A stretch of 64,000 bases of DNA, taken from NCBI RefSeq assembly GCF_003688915.1, contig NZ_REFU01000001.1, forward strand, positions 1,302,001-1,366,000, given 5' to 3'. Shown here one piece after another: positions 9,862 through 19,298 of the stretch (positions within the stretch are counted from its first letter, which is position 1; the number at the start of each line of letters is the position of its first letter). Origin of the DNA: Rhodococcus sp. SBT000017 (GTDB lineage: Bacteria; Actinomycetota; Actinomycetes; Mycobacteriales; Mycobacteriaceae). The notes beneath the pieces were generated by a model. The model was given only the letters and a program-made list of their open reading frames with translations, ran no database searches and was not told the origin of the DNA. The position numbers and the translations under genes were made by a program.

Positions 9862-10821
9862 TCAGGAGACCGGTGGGTGCACCGCGCGCCAGTGCTCGGC
9901 GATGTCGATTCGTTTTGCGACCCACACCTTGTCGTGAGACCGAACGTGATCGAGAAAACGCTCGAGGGCGGCGATGCGAGCCGGCCTGCCGACCAGCCTG
10001 CAGTGCAGTCCGACCGAGAGCATCTTGGGGCTGCCGTTCTCCCCCTCGGCGTAGAGCACGTCGAACGCGTCCCGCAGATGCGCGTAGAACTCGTCCCCGG
10101 TCGAGAAACCGCCCGGCGAGGCGAATCTCATGTCGTTGGTGTCGAGGGTGTAGGGCACCACCAGATGATCGACCACCTCTGAGCCACGAGTGACCTTCTC
10201 CCAGTAAGGCAGATCGTCGGCGTAGGAATCCGAGTCGTACACGAATCCGCCGTGCTCGACGACGAGCGACCGGGTGTTCGGAGAGTCACGTCCGGTGTAC
10301 CACCCGAGCGGGGCCGAGCCGGTGAGGCCCTGAAGGATGGCGACGGCCTCGGCCATGTGCTCGCGCTCGACGTTCTCGTCGATCTGTTGATAGGACAGCC
10401 ACCGCAGTCCGTGACAGGCGATCTCGTGGCCCAATTCCGCCAGTGCGGCAACCACTTCCGGGTTTCGTTCCATGGCCTTCGCCACGGCGAACACCGTCAG
10501 GGGTAGGTCTCGCTTCTCGAACGCCCGCAGCACCCGCCACACGCCGGCCCTCGAGCCGTACTCGTACAGCGACTCCATGCTCATGTGACGGTTCGGAAAG
10601 GCTTGTGCCCCGATCATTTCCGACAGGAACGTCTCGGATTTGGTGTCACCGTCGAGGACGTTGTTCTCCGCACCCTCCTCGTAGTTGAGGACGAACTGGA
10701 CCGCGATGTTGGCCTCACCCGGCCACTGCGCGTGCGGCGGCGTGCGGCCGTACCCCACCATGTCTCGGGGGTAGCTCAGCGGAAACTGGGTCAGCGGATG
10801 CGGAAGGCGCTCGGACGTCAC
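9862..10821 (-). CDS. puuE: PuuE-type allantoinase / polysaccharide-deacetylase family hydrolase
   Basis: A 319-residue NodB/polysaccharide-deacetylase fold protein closely resembling PuuE allantoinases, which hydrolyse allantoin to allantoate in purine degradation without a metal cofactor. Characteristic stretches are DMVGYGRTPPHAQWPG at the N-terminus, FVLNYEEGAENN, HMSMESLYEYGSRAGVWR, HEIACHGLRW, YTGRDSPNTR, PYTLDTNDMRF and the C-terminal WVAKRIDIAEHW. No other ureide or urate gene (uricase, transthyretin-like hydrolase, allantoicase) lies beside it, so the pathway assignment rests on similarity alone. The start at 10821 is preceded by no obvious strong ribosome-binding site. It is divergent from the DUF2631 gene. 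Confidence 0.84.
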   Translation of the reverse strand: MTSERLPHPLTQFPLSYPRDMVGYGRTPPHAQWPGEANIAVQFVLNYEEGAENNVLDGDTKSETFLSEMIGAQAFPNRHMSMESLYEYGSRAGVWRVLRAFEKRDLPLTVFAVAKAMERNPEVVAALAELGHEIACHGLRWLSYQQIDENVEREHMAEAVAILQGLTGSAPLGWYTGRDSPNTRSLVVEHGGFVYDSDSYADDLPYWEKVTRGSEVVDHLVVPYTLDTNDMRFASPGGFSTGDEFYAHLRDAFDVLYAEGENGSPKMLSVGLHCRLVGRPARIAALERFLDHVRSHDKVWVAKRIDIAEHWRAVHPPVS

Positions 10822-10978
10822 CGCCGCAGTCTCTCACCGAAGTCGGCAGTCGCGCCGGGTGAGCACCCAACCCTGATGGCTACGACGGGCGGTCGTATGC
10901 CAATATTGTCCGAACGCGGCAGGCTCGACGCCTCGTGAAGGACGACTTCGAGAATTCATCACCCGAGAGGACCGACCG

Positions 10979-11248
10979 GTGGCAAATACCGAACTGGAAT
11001 CCGCTTCGTACGACCCGGTCGTCGATACCCGCAACGAGGTGCCGGACGTGCCGTCCGCCGAGTGGGGTTGGAGTGGTGAATCGAACCGCGCGATGCGGGT
11101 GGCCGCTCTCGTCGTCGCCGCGTTCCTGCTGTTCATGATGATCGGCAACCACACCGGCAAGGTCGAGGATCTGTGGTTGATCGGATTCGCGGTGACGCTG
11201 GTCGGCCTCGTCGTGCGAGACGTGATCGTCCGCCGCAAGCCCCGCTAG
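10979..11248 (+). CDS. DUF2631 small membrane protein (Rv2876-like)
   Basis: An 89-residue protein of the actinobacterial DUF2631 family, function unknown. The N-terminal 40 residues are acidic and soluble, with a conserved AEWGWSGES segment. Two hydrophobic stretches follow (VAALVVAAFLLFMMIG and LWLIGFAVTLVGLVV), then a basic tail RRKPR, consistent with two membrane helices. The GTG start at 10979 has GAGAGGA (10964-10970) upstream. It is convergent with rlmN and matches the position of Rv2876 in mycobacteria, where the mpt70/mpt83 region lies between it and dxr; here DUF1990 and allantoinase genes occupy that interval. Confidence 0.82.
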   Translation: MANTELESASYDPVVDTRNEVPDVPSAEWGWSGESNRAMRVAALVVAAFLLFMMIGNHTGKVEDLWLIGFAVTLVGLVVRDVIVRRKPR

Positions 11249-11256
11249 CAACCGAT

Positions 11257-12408
11257 TCAGTTCTCGGCTGCCAGCTGACCGCACGCCGCGGCGATTTCCT
11301 GACCGCGGGTGTCGCGGACGGTGCACGAGACCCCCTGCGCGATCACCCGTCGAACGAATTCTCGCTCCACCGGCTTCGGGCTGGCGTCCCACTCGCTGCC
11401 CGGAGTCGGATTGAGTGGAATCAGGTTCACGTGGACCCGCGAGCCGAGCGCCTTGTGCAGCTTCTTTCCCAGCATGTCGGCTCGCCACGGCTGATCGTTG
11501 ACGTCTCGGATCATCGCGTACTCGATCGAGACCCGACGACCGGTCTGGTCGGCGTAGTAGCGCGCTGCGGACAGCACCTCGGCAACCGACCAACGGTTGT
11601 TGACGGGAACCAACGTGTCGCGGAGTTCGTCGTCGGGCGTGTGCAACGACACCGCCAGCGTCACCGACAATCCCTCGTCGGCCAGCTTGCGGATGGCCGG
11701 TGCCAGACCGACCGTCGACACCGTCACCGAACGCTGCGACAGGCCGAGCCCGTCGGGCGCAGGCGAGACGATCTTGCGCACCGCGGAGACGACCCGCTTG
11801 TAGTTGGCCAGCGGCTCGCCCATCCCCATGAACACCACGTTCGACAGACGACCCTCACCGCCGGGAACCACGCCGTCGCGCATGTCCGCAGCCGCCGAAC
11901 GCACCTGATCCACGATCTCGGCCGTCGACAGGTTCCGGGTCAGGCCGGCCTGACCGGTGGCACAGAACGGGCAGGCCATTCCGCAACCGGCCTGGCTCGA
12001 GATGCAGAGCGTCGCGCGGTCCGGGTAGCGCATCAGGACGCTCTCGAGCAGAGTTCCGTCGTTGGCTTTCCACAGGGTCTTGCGTGTATCACCGTCGTCA
12101 CACGCCAGATGTTTGATCGCCGTGAGCAAGGTCGGAAAGAGGTCGGCTCCCACCTTCTCGCGCGCCTCGGCAGGAAGATCCGTCATCTTCGTGGTGTCCG
12201 CTTCGAGGCGGCCGTAATAGTGCCGAGCCAATTGATCGGCGCGGAACGCAGGTAGACCGAGTGCCTTCACGGCCTCGCGCAATCCCTCTCTGTCGAGATC
12301 GGCGAGGTGGCGTGACGGCATGCCGCGACGTCGGTCGGTGAAGACCAGGGGGAGATTCGGCCTCGTCTGCTCGGTCGAAGTGTTCGTTGCGTCGGCGGCC
12401 TCACTCAT
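11257..12408 (-). CDS. rlmN: 23S rRNA (adenine2503-C2)-methyltransferase
   Basis: RlmN is a radical-SAM enzyme that methylates A2503 of 23S rRNA and A37 of some tRNAs, improving translational fidelity. The radical-SAM cluster motif CGMACPFC (C-x3-C-x2-C) is intact. [12 protein letters not shown], the SAM-binding glycine-rich run and the methyl-carrying C-terminal Cys376 (AAACGQLA) are present. ATG at 12408 gives 383 residues, but its GGAGG site is only one base away; GTG at 12423, in frame and preceded by GCGAGG, may be the real start and would add five residues. It is convergent with the DUF2631 gene and divergent from the lapA-like gene. Confidence 0.95.
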   Translation of the reverse strand: MSEAADATNTSTEQTRPNLPLVFTDRRRGMPSRHLADLDREGLREAVKALGLPAFRADQLARHYYGRLEADTTKMTDLPAEAREKVGADLFPTLLTAIKHLACDDGDTRKTLWKANDGTLLESVLMRYPDRATLCISSQAGCGMACPFCATGQAGLTRNLSTAEIVDQVRSAAADMRDGVVPGGEGRLSNVVFMGMGEPLANYKRVVSAVRKIVSPAPDGLGLSQRSVTVSTVGLAPAIRKLADEGLSVTLAVSLHTPDDELRDTLVPVNNRWSVAEVLSAARYYADQTGRRVSIEYAMIRDVNDQPWRADMLGKKLHKALGSRVHVNLIPLNPTPGSEWDASPKPVEREFVRRVIAQGVSCTVRDTRGQEIAAACGQLAAEN

Positions 12409-12487
12409 GCCTCCATTGTCCACCCGATCGCCTCGCAGTCCTATTCGCGTCTGTTTCCGTCCGTTACCCGATGGGTATCGAGGTCGT

Positions 12488-12511
12488 GGCCGAATGCACG
12501 TGCATTCGGCC
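12488..12511. promoter_or_regulatory. Perfect 24-bp palindrome between rlmN and the lapA-like gene
   Basis: The half-site GGCCGAATGCAC is followed directly by its exact reverse complement, centred between 12499 and 12500. It lies in the divergent intergenic space, 24 bp before the lapA-like ATG and about 80 bp upstream of rlmN. No T-tract follows on either side, so an operator for a dimeric regulator is more likely than a terminator. Its binding protein is unknown. Confidence 0.6.
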
Positions 12512-12535
12512 TTCACGTGCGAAAGGATCATCGAC

Positions 12536-12955
12536 ATGGCCACCAGAGCAGACGACAGCCACGAGACACCGCTGGACACATCCAAGGCGGTTCACCCCGG
12601 CGACCACAGCGCCTCGGGTGACCTCGCTCCGATCACGACTCCGGATTCGGACGGTCATTCCGCGCCGGATCCCGAGTTCGTCCCGGAGCCCCAGGCGAAC
12701 AGTTCGTCCGACATCGCCCACACCCGCACCGCTGCGCTGTGGACCGGCCTGGTGGTCGGGGCCGTGGTCCTGGTGATTCTGCTCGTGTTCATCGTGCAGA
12801 ATCTCGACTCCGTCACCGTGCAGATCTTCGCCTGGCAGCTCGATCTGCCATTGGGCATCAGCATGCTGCTGGCCGCGATCGCAGGCGCACTGGTGATGGC
12901 GATGGTCGGCGGAGCTCGAATCCTTCAGGTCCGACGCGCAGCGAAGAAGAAGTAG
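12536..12955 (+). CDS. LapA domain (DUF1049) membrane protein
   Basis: A 139-residue inner-membrane protein. The first 65 residues are acidic, low-complexity and probably cytoplasmic. Two hydrophobic helices follow (about 68-90, containing [17 protein letters not shown], and about 105-127), then a basic end RRAAKKK. The pattern of [16 protein letters not shown] between helices is typical of the LapA/DUF1049 family, which in E. coli assists lipopolysaccharide assembly; in actinobacteria the role is unknown. ATG at 12536 has GAAAGGA (12521-12527) upstream. The palindrome at 12488-12511 lies just before that site and could control it. Confidence 0.78.
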   Translation: MATRADDSHETPLDTSKAVHPGDHSASGDLAPITTPDSDGHSAPDPEFVPEPQANSSSDIAHTRTAALWTGLVVGAVVLVILLVFIVQNLDSVTVQIFAWQLDLPLGISMLLAAIAGALVMAMVGGARILQVRRAAKKK

Positions 12956-13048
12956 CGACACGAATCGTGAACACTATGTACAGAAGGTGGCGCGCAGCGA
13001 CTGAATCGATCAGGCTGGAGGTGCCCCACTTCACTCGAGGAGCATGAC

Positions 13049-13903
13049 GTGACAACTTTCATGGAGACACCCGTGGCATCCGGCGTTGCCCCCGACCGCG
13101 CCCGGTCCTGGCTGCTGGTTCCGGCCACCAAGCCCGAAACCTTCGGCGATGCCGTTGCGTCGGGAGTCGACGCCGTCATCCTCGACATCGAAGACGCAGT
13201 CGCTCCGGCCAAGAAGCCGGCCGCGCGCGACGCCGTCGTGCGGTGGCTCGGCGAAGGGAACTCGGCGTGGGTCCGCATCAACGATGCAACGACCCCTTAC
13301 TGGGCCGATGACCTCGCCGCGTTGTCCGGCCTGTCCGGACTGGTCGGCGTCATGCTCGCCAAGACCGAGAGTGGCGGCCAGGTCGAAGCCACAGCTGCTC
13401 GCCTGGCACCCGGCACCCCGATCCTGGCACTGGTGGAGTCGGCGATGGGACTCGAAGCCGCAACCGAGATCGCTCGCGCAGATTCGACGTTCCGTCTCGC
13501 CTTCGGCAGCGGCGACTTCCGCCGCGACACGGGAATGAGTGACGACCCGCTGGCCATGGCCTACCCCCGTTCGCGCCTCGTCGTCTCCTCCCGCGCAGCG
13601 CGCATTCCGGGACCGATCGACGGGCCGACACTTACGGCCAACGACAGCATCCTCGGACGCGATGCCGCCCTGACCCTGTCGATGGGCATGACGGGCAAGT
13701 TGTGCATGCATTCGGAGCAGGCTGCCATCGTCAACCGCGAGCTCGCCCCGTCGCCCACGGACGTGTCGTGGGCTCGTGACGTCATCGATGCCCTCGGTGC
13801 CGACGGAGCGCACGTCAAGGACGGAAGCGACCTGCCTCGCCTGGCGAAGGCACTCAAGATCAACGAGCTGGCCGAGATCTTCGGGATTTCCGCCGCCTCC
13901 TGA
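13049..13903 (+). CDS. HpcH/HpaI aldolase/CitE-like CoA ester lyase
   Basis: A 284-residue TIM-barrel protein of the citrate lyase beta-subunit-like family, whose members cleave or form C-C bonds in acyl-CoA esters such as malyl-CoA and citramalyl-CoA. The sequence shows RSWLLVPATKPE at the start, DAVILDIEDAVAP (with the acidic metal-site pair), WVRIND, a MLAKTESGG strand with the catalytic-region acid, LVESAMGL, and GMTGKLCMHSEQ near the end. GTG at 13049 follows GAGGAG (13037-13042). It stands alone, without CitD or CitF, so it is not a citrate lyase complex. The exact substrate cannot be read from the sequence. Confidence 0.85.
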   Translation: MTTFMETPVASGVAPDRARSWLLVPATKPETFGDAVASGVDAVILDIEDAVAPAKKPAARDAVVRWLGEGNSAWVRINDATTPYWADDLAALSGLSGLVGVMLAKTESGGQVEATAARLAPGTPILALVESAMGLEAATEIARADSTFRLAFGSGDFRRDTGMSDDPLAMAYPRSRLVVSSRAARIPGPIDGPTLTANDSILGRDAALTLSMGMTGKLCMHSEQAAIVNRELAPSPTDVSWARDVIDALGADGAHVKDGSDLPRLAKALKINELAEIFGISAAS

Positions 13904-13946
13904 CGCCCCCGCAGTCGAGGTGCGTCTCCCGAGTCCCACCGGCTCG

Positions 13947-14711
13947 CTAGCGCAGCTCGATTCCGGTCGGCTTGTATCGAACGTGAACTCGATACCGGAC
14001 GTCGAACGAGACACCGTCCACCGACTTCATGGCGTCGCGCGCAACGCGTGGTCCGAACTCGATTCCCAGCACATCGCGCAGTATGCGTCGATTCGGAAAC
14101 GACCACCTCGTGTCGACGCGGGTGAGCGCAAAGCCCTGTGCATCGAAGAACGCCTCGACCGTCGACGGGTCGTAGTGCGGTAGATCCGCCCGCATCCAAT
14201 CTCCGTACGGCGAGGCGGTCGCGTCCAGATCCACGACGACCAACGCTCCTCCCGGCGCGAGCACACGCATCGCGTCGACGATTCCCGGCCCGCAGCCCGG
14301 TCCGAAGAAGTACGCGGTGCGCGCATGGACGACGTCCACGGTGCCGTCGCCGATCGGGAGGGAATCCGCCTGAGCGGTCCTCACCTCGACGTTCGGCAGG
14401 TCCGCGACGCGCTTTCTCGCCGCGGCGGCGAGTGGTTCGTGCGGCTCGATGCCCAGTACCCGTTCGGCATCGGCCGCGAACATCGGAAGATGAAAGCCGC
14501 TTCCGCAGCCGACGTCGACGACCGTCTTCGCTGTCCAGTCCGCCACCGACCGGATCGTATCGAACAGAGCACCGTCGACGTCCTGAGCGCGGTTCTCCGC
14601 CTCGTACAGGTGCGGCCAGTTCCAGATGTTCGGGCTGGGGATCACCCCGGTGAGATCACTGCGCACGCCCGAGAGCAGTCTGCTCAGAGAAGCACGGTGA
14701 AGACGAGCCAT
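13947..14711 (-). CDS. Class I SAM-dependent methyltransferase
   Basis: A 254-residue predicted methyltransferase of unknown substrate. Motif I is VVDVGCGSGFHLP (about 64-76), the acidic SAM-ribose residue is in LGIEPHEP, and a later DVVHARTAYFFGPG and APGGALVVVDLDAT complete the Rossmann fold. With ATG 14711 the gene overlaps the cdsA 3' end by 28 bp and lacks a clear ribosome-binding site. GTG at 14666 or 14645 in the same frame would remove the overlap and fit the point where similarity to the fold begins. It is convergent with the CitE-like gene. Confidence 0.8.
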   Translation of the reverse strand: MARLHRASLSRLLSGVRSDLTGVIPSPNIWNWPHLYEAENRAQDVDGALFDTIRSVADWTAKTVVDVGCGSGFHLPMFAADAERVLGIEPHEPLAAAARKRVADLPNVEVRTAQADSLPIGDGTVDVVHARTAYFFGPGCGPGIVDAMRVLAPGGALVVVDLDATASPYGDWMRADLPHYDPSTVEAFFDAQGFALTRVDTRWSFPNRRILRDVLGIEFGPRVARDAMKSVDGVSFDVRYRVHVRYKPTGIELR

Positions 14712-15598
14712 GCCACGAAAGCCGAGGGCAACAGCGAATCGAGCCTGTCCATGATGCCGCCGTGGCCGGGCAACAGGGTGCCCATGTCCTTGATGCGAAG
14801 ATCACGCTTGACCTGCGATTCGATCAGATCGCCCAACGTGCCGGTCACCACCAGGACGACACCGAGAAGGATGCCGATCATCGAGTTGGCCTCGAGGATG
14901 AGCGTGACGGTCAGTAGACATCCGATGATGCAGAAGATGAGCGACCCGACGAGCCCTTCCCAGGACTTCTTCGGGCTGATGGCCGGTGCCATCGGGTGCT
15001 TTCCGAACAACACACCCGCGATGTAGCCGCCGATGTCCGAACACACGACGCCGATGACGAACACCAGGATGCGGCCTGCGCCGTTGTCCTGCAGCACCAT
15101 CAGCACGGTGAACGAGGCCAGCAGAGGCAGCCAACATGCCACCAGGACGGTGACGGAAAGTTCTTCGAGGTAATTCTTCGGAGCGGTTCCGAATCCCTGC
15201 CGCAGCAGCAGCCACACCATGCAGACCACGATGGTGCCGACCGCTGCGCTGAGTACACCGACTGCCCCGAACGGCCAGCCGAGCCAGATCATCGCCTGAC
15301 CGCCGATGATGAGGGGAATGCGGGGCACGAGAACGCCGCCCTCACGCAGGCGCTTCGACACCTCGTAGGTTGCGACGGCCAACGCGACGGCCACCACCCC
15401 GATCCACACCAGCGGGACGAAGACGAGGACGAGAATCAGGCCGATACCCAACGACCCGCCGACTCCGATCGCGGCCGGCAGATTTCGGCCTGCCTTGCCC
15501 GTCGACTTCGCTGCGGCGACCCCGGACGAGGCAGCGGGCGTACCGCTGCCCTCCTGCCGATCCGGTCCCACCACTGTCGTCATCTCCTCGAAATTCAT
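14684..15598 (-). CDS. cdsA: Phosphatidate cytidylyltransferase
   Basis: CdsA makes CDP-diacylglycerol from phosphatidic acid and CTP, the branch point for phosphatidylinositol, cardiolipin and phosphatidylethanolamine synthesis. The 304-residue protein has about 45 mostly polar N-terminal residues followed by roughly eight membrane helices. The family signature near residues 261-287 is complete: SQVKRDLRIKDMG, then LLPGHGG, then DRLDS. FGKHPMAPAISPKKSWEG, another conserved block, precedes it. The gene follows frr by 36 bp in the order rpsB-tsf-pyrH-frr-cdsA, found widely in bacteria and conserved in mycobacteria (Rv2881c). Confidence 0.96.
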   Translation of the reverse strand: MNFEEMTTVVGPDRQEGSGTPAASSGVAAAKSTGKAGRNLPAAIGVGGSLGIGLILVLVFVPLVWIGVVAVALAVATYEVSKRLREGGVLVPRIPLIIGGQAMIWLGWPFGAVGVLSAAVGTIVVCMVWLLLRQGFGTAPKNYLEELSVTVLVACWLPLLASFTVLMVLQDNGAGRILVFVIGVVCSDIGGYIAGVLFGKHPMAPAISPKKSWEGLVGSLIFCIIGCLLTVTLILEANSMIGILLGVVLVVTGTLGDLIESQVKRDLRIKDMGTLLPGHGGIMDRLDSLLPSAFVAWLVFTVLL

Positions 15599-15634
15599 CG
15601 TCGTCCGTCGTGAAAAGCAGCTGTCGAGGTCGAG

Positions 15635-16192
15635 TCAGACCTCCATCAGCTCGCCCTCTTTGCGCTTGACGAGATCGTCCACGGAGGCGGTGTACTTCGC
15701 AGTGGTCTTGTCCAGATCGTTCTCGGCGCGGACGACCTCGTCCTCGCCTGCTTCGCCGTCCTTCTGGATTCGCTTGAGCTCTTCCATCGTCTTTCGGCGA
15801 ACGTTGCGAATCGACACCTTCGCGTCCTCGCCCTTGCCCTTGGCCTGCTTGACGAATTCGCGGCGACGTTCCTCGGTGAGCTGCGGAACTCCAATTCGAA
15901 TGAGGTTGCCGTCGTTGGTGGGATTGACACCGAGGTCGGAGTTGCGAATAGCGGTTTCGATGGGTCCGAGCTGACTGGACTCGTACGGCTTGATGACCAC
16001 GAGGCGCGCTTCGGGGACGCTGATGCTGGCCAACTGAGTGATCGGCGTCGGAGCACCGTAGTACTCGATGACGATGCGGGAGAACATTCCGGGGTTGGCA
16101 CGTCCGGTGCGAATCGAGGACAGATCGTCACGTGCAACCGATACGGCCTTTTCCATCTTCTCTTCGGCGTCGAAGAGAGCTTCGTCAATCAC
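15635..16192 (-). CDS. frr: Ribosome recycling factor
   Basis: RRF splits post-termination ribosomes together with EF-G. The 185-residue length is standard. Recognisable blocks are [85 protein letters not shown] and the C-terminal [15 protein letters not shown]. It lies 55 bp downstream of pyrH and 36 bp upstream of cdsA on the same strand. Confidence 0.97.
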   Translation of the reverse strand: MIDEALFDAEEKMEKAVSVARDDLSSIRTGRANPGMFSRIVIEYYGAPTPITQLASISVPEARLVVIKPYESSQLGPIETAIRNSDLGVNPTNDGNLIRIGVPQLTEERRREFVKQAKGKGEDAKVSIRNVRRKTMEELKRIQKDGEAGEDEVVRAENDLDKTTAKYTASVDDLVKRKEGELMEV

Positions 16193-16247
16193 GATCTGTC
16201 CTCCATCGTCTTCGTCTTCGATTCGCTCACGTCACCGTCGGCAACGA

Positions 16248-16976
16248 TCACGACGTGACCAGCGTGCCGATCTTCTCACCGGACACAGCGCGAGCAATAT
16301 TTCCCTGAATCAGCAAATTGAACACCAGCATCGGCATCTGATTGTCCATGCACAGGCTGAAGGCCGTCGCGTCGGCAACCTTGAGTCCCTGTTCGATGGC
16401 CTCGCGGTGCGTGATGGTGTCGAACATCGTCGCATCGGGGTCGAGGCGCGGATCGGCCGAATACACGCCGTCGACTGCCTTGGCCATCAACAACACCTCG
16501 GCACCGATTTCCAGCGCGCGCTGCGCAGCCGTGGTGTCGGTGGAGAAATACGGCATGCCCATGCCTGCTCCGAAGATCACGACGCGACCCTTCTCCAGGT
16601 GCCGTCGCGCGCGGAGCGGAAGGTACGGCTCGGCGACCTGACCCATGGTGATTGCCGTCTGCACCCTGGTTGCCACTCCCTGCTTCTCCAGGAAATCCTG
16701 CAGCGCAAGGCAATTCATGACGGTACCGAGCATGCCCATGTAGTCCGAGCGAGACCTGTCCATGCCGCGCTGCTGCAGTTCCGCACCACGGAAGAAATTG
16801 CCACCGCCGATCACCACGGCGACCTGCACTCCGGTGGCCACCACCTCGGCAATCTGCTCGGCAACGTTGTTCACGACATCCGGATCGAGGCCGACCTGGC
16901 CGCCTCCGAACATCTCCCCACCCAGTTTGAGCATCACGCGTCGGAACCCGGGACGGTCAGGGGCCGGATCGGTCAT
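16248..16976 (-). CDS. pyrH: UMP kinase
   Basis: PyrH phosphorylates UMP to UDP and is usually activated by GTP and inhibited by UTP. The 242-residue protein contains [13 protein letters not shown] (phosphate-binding), [12 protein letters not shown], the uridylate-kinase run [34 protein letters not shown] and [15 protein letters not shown] at 16976 is chosen because GGAGAG sits a few bases upstream; a longer reading to 17075 has no support. It is separated from tsf by 177 bp that contain a hairpin (17091-17131), so it may have its own promoter or be attenuated from tsf. Confidence 0.97.
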   Translation of the reverse strand: MTDPAPDRPGFRRVMLKLGGEMFGGGQVGLDPDVVNNVAEQIAEVVATGVQVAVVIGGGNFFRGAELQQRGMDRSRSDYMGMLGTVMNCLALQDFLEKQGVATRVQTAITMGQVAEPYLPLRARRHLEKGRVVIFGAGMGMPYFSTDTTAAQRALEIGAEVLLMAKAVDGVYSADPRLDPDATMFDTITHREAIEQGLKVADATAFSLCMDNQMPMLVFNLLIQGNIARAVSGEKIGTLVTS

Positions 16977-17090
16977 AGCTCTCCTCGGTACTCGTCGAAC
17001 ACTACGGTTTCCTCTTGGATCATCCTGCCCTATCGAAGCCCGGGTGGTGGACAGGGCTCCGACATGCACACCCACCTGCCCTGCGCACGA

Positions 17091-17131
17091 GCGATGCCGC
17101 CCACTCGATGGAATCGAATGAACGGCATCGC
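17091..17131 (-). terminator. Hairpin between tsf and pyrH
   Basis: A perfect 9-bp stem, GCGATGCCG at 17091-17099 with CGGCATCGC at 17123-17131, encloses a smaller hairpin (TCGAT/ATCGA at 17105-17117). It lies 22 bp after the tsf stop on the transcribed strand. No U-tract follows, so it may be a weak terminator, an attenuator setting tsf-to-pyrH expression, or an RNA-processing site. Confidence 0.45.
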
Positions 17132-17153
17132 CTCGACCGAACCGGTGTGCAGA

Positions 17154-17978
17154 CTAGCTGGCACCGACCTCGAACCGTGAGAAGCGGGTGATGGTCACGC
17201 CTGCCTCGTCGAGAATGGCCTTGACGGTCTTGTTGCCGTCCTGCACCGACTTCTGTTCGGTGAGAACGACGTCCTTGAAGAATCCGTTGACGCGACCTTC
17301 GACGATCTTCGGCAGTGCCTGCTCCGGCTTGCCTTCTTCGCGAGCGGTCTCCTCGGCGATGCGACGCTCGGCGGCCACCAGATCCTCGGGGACCTCGTCG
17401 CGCGTGACGTACTTGGCCTTGAGGGCCGCGATCTGCATCGCGGCAGCGCGCGCAGCGTCGCCCGCGGCATCGCCGTCACCGGTGTACTCGACCAGCACGC
17501 CGACAGCAGGCGGCAGGTCCGCGCTGCGCTTGTGCAGGTACGTCGCGGTGTTGCCGTCGTAGGACACGACGCGACGCAGCTCGAGCTTCTCGCCGATCTT
17601 CGCCGACAGCTCGTTCAGAGCCGTTTCGACAGTCTTGCCGTTCAGGTCGAGCGCCTTGAGGGCATCGACATCGGCCGGCTTGCCTGCTGCAGCCGTCGCC
17701 GCAACGGACGCGGCGAACGTCTGGAACTCGTCGTTCTTGGCCACGAAGTCGGTCTCGGAGTTGATCTCCACGAGCACTCCACCCTCGGCGACGACGAGGC
17801 CTTCGGCGGTGTTGCGCTCGGCGCGCTTGCCGACGTCCTTGGCACCCTTGATACGCAGGTACTCGACGGCCTTGTCGTAGTCGCCGTCGTTCTCGGCGAG
17901 CGCGTTCTTGCAGTCCATCATTCCGGAGCCGGTGAGCTCACGGAGCCGCTTGACGTCGGCGGCAGTGTAGTTCGCCAT
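17154..17978 (-). CDS. tsf: Elongation factor Ts
   Basis: EF-Ts is the guanine-nucleotide exchange factor for EF-Tu. The 274-residue protein has the N-terminal UBA-like domain with [16 protein letters not shown] and the exchange motif region [17 protein letters not shown]. Two core subdomains ([14 protein letters not shown] is the conserved signature) and the C-terminal EF-Tu contact region follow. It lies downstream of rpsB, separated by 159 bp that hold a strong hairpin (18096-18129), the usual rpsB-tsf arrangement. Confidence 0.98.
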   Translation of the reverse strand: MANYTAADVKRLRELTGSGMMDCKNALAENDGDYDKAVEYLRIKGAKDVGKRAERNTAEGLVVAEGGVLVEINSETDFVAKNDEFQTFAASVAATAAAGKPADVDALKALDLNGKTVETALNELSAKIGEKLELRRVVSYDGNTATYLHKRSADLPPAVGVLVEYTGDGDAAGDAARAAAMQIAALKAKYVTRDEVPEDLVAAERRIAEETAREEGKPEQALPKIVEGRVNGFFKDVVLTEQKSVQDGNKTVKAILDEAGVTITRFSRFEVGAS

Positions 17979-18095
17979 CGTGGGCGAGCCTCCTCAAAGT
18001 CTGGGTACGGGCGTTGACGAAAAATGCTGTTCTCGGGCCGTGATCGACGGGCTCACTACGGAGCCGTACCGACCACAACCCTGACATACCGAAGC

Positions 18096-18129
18096 GGCCC
18101 CGGCCCACCCCTGAGGGTGAACCGGGACC
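18096..18129 (-). terminator. Strong hairpin after rpsB
   Basis: An 8-bp outer stem (GGCCCCGG at 18096-18103 with CCGGGACC at 18122-18129, one wobble pair) encloses a 5-bp inner stem (CACCC 18106-18110 with GGGTG 18115-18119) and a four-base loop. It starts 9 bp after the rpsB stop codon on the transcribed strand. No T-run follows, so partial termination between rpsB and tsf, or mRNA stabilisation, is likely. Confidence 0.6.
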
Positions 18130-18137
18130 GAATTCGA

Positions 18138-19028
18138 TCAAGCCTGAGCGGCCGGTGCTTCTTCTGCTGCCGGCGCTTCTTCTGCGGCCGGGGCATCGGC
18201 TGCGGGAGCCTCTGCTGCCGGAGCTTCCGCTGCGGGAGCATCGGCTGCCGGTGAAGCCTGAGCGAGCTGCTCGAGCTCCCACTCGGCGAGGGGCTCGCCT
18301 GCGGCGACCTCGGGCTTGGCGTCGGATGCAGTGTTCTGACCTGCTCGCGCCTGCACGCCCTCGGCAACTGCGGATGCGACGACCTTGGTCAGCAGCGCAG
18401 CGGAACGGATCGCGTCGTCGTTACCCGGGATCGGGTAGTCGACCACGTCGGGATCGCAGTTGGTGTCGAGGATCGCGATGACCGGGATGTTCAACTTGCG
18501 CGCCTCGGCAACCGCGAGATGCTCCTTGTTGGTGTCGACGATCCAGATGGCCGACGGAACCTTGGACATGTCCCGGATGCCACCGAGGGTGCGGTCGAGC
18601 TTGGTCATCTCACGCGTGAGCATGAGGATTTCCTTCTTGGTGCGACCCTCGAAGCCACCGGTCTGCTCCATTGCCTCGAGCTCCTTGAGGCGGAGCAGAC
18701 GCTTGTGGACCGTCTGGAAGTTGGTGAGCATGCCACCGAGCCAGCGCTGGTTCACGTAGGGCATACCCACGCGAGTTGCTTCAGCGGCGATGGACTCCTG
18801 CGCCTGCTTCTTGGTGCCGACGAACAGAACCGTGCCGTTGTGGGCGACGGTCTCCTTGACGAACTCGTAAGCCTTGTCGATGAAGGTCAGAGTCTGCTGC
18901 AAGTCGATGATGTAGATGCCGTTGCGGTCGGTGAAGATGAATCGCTTCATCTTCGGGTTCCAGCGACGGGTCTGGTGTCCGAAGTGTGTGCCGCTGTCGA
19001 GCAGCTGCTTCATTGTTACTACAGCCAT
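18138..19028 (-). CDS. rpsB: 30S ribosomal protein S2
   Basis: S2 is a late-assembling small-subunit protein. Residues 1-230 are standard: [60 protein letters not shown] and [12 protein letters not shown]. The last 55 or so residues form an alanine/glutamate/proline-rich tail made of repeated AAEAP-type units, longer than in E. coli S2 but common in actinobacteria. The gene begins a 347-bp divergent intergenic space with a candidate promoter at 19238-19267, implying a leader of about 200 nt that could carry autoregulatory structure. Confidence 0.97.
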   Translation of the reverse strand: MAVVTMKQLLDSGTHFGHQTRRWNPKMKRFIFTDRNGIYIIDLQQTLTFIDKAYEFVKETVAHNGTVLFVGTKKQAQESIAAEATRVGMPYVNQRWLGGMLTNFQTVHKRLLRLKELEAMEQTGGFEGRTKKEILMLTREMTKLDRTLGGIRDMSKVPSAIWIVDTNKEHLAVAEARKLNIPVIAILDTNCDPDVVDYPIPGNDDAIRSAALLTKVVASAVAEGVQARAGQNTASDAKPEVAAGEPLAEWELEQLAQASPAADAPAAEAPAAEAPAADAPAAEEAPAAEEAPAAQA

Positions 19029-19237
19029 GGCTGAAGAACTCTCTTTCGATGGTGCGGTTGACGCAGAGTGTCGGTGACCTCTGCCCTGGCGGCCGCTGAA
19101 GTTGCCGGACCTGACACCACGAAGATCTCAGGACCGCCGACAACCGGTTCTCGTATCGGTGATTCTGCTCGAAGCAGACGATGCGATGGAAGCGGACGCG
19201 CGAAGTCGACCCGTGCACGCACAGGCCGCAAGTGACC

Positions 19238-19267
19238 AGTGTAGACCTGCCACCGCCCCCGTCATAA
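19238..19267 (-). promoter_or_regulatory. Candidate rpsB promoter
   Basis: On the minus strand TTATGA (19262-19267) and TACACT (19238-19243) are spaced by 18 bp. TACACT is a good actinobacterial -10 hexamer, while the -35 is weak. Transcription from here would give a leader of about 200 nt before the rpsB ATG. Confidence 0.45.
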
Positions 19268-19298
19268 CCAGGCCCGACTGTCAAGAGTTTCCGAGGCC

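Noticed and set aside
18140..18300. Tandem repeat at the end of rpsB
   Set aside because: It is simply the codons of the Ala/Glu/Pro-rich S2 tail, a usual feature in actinobacteria.
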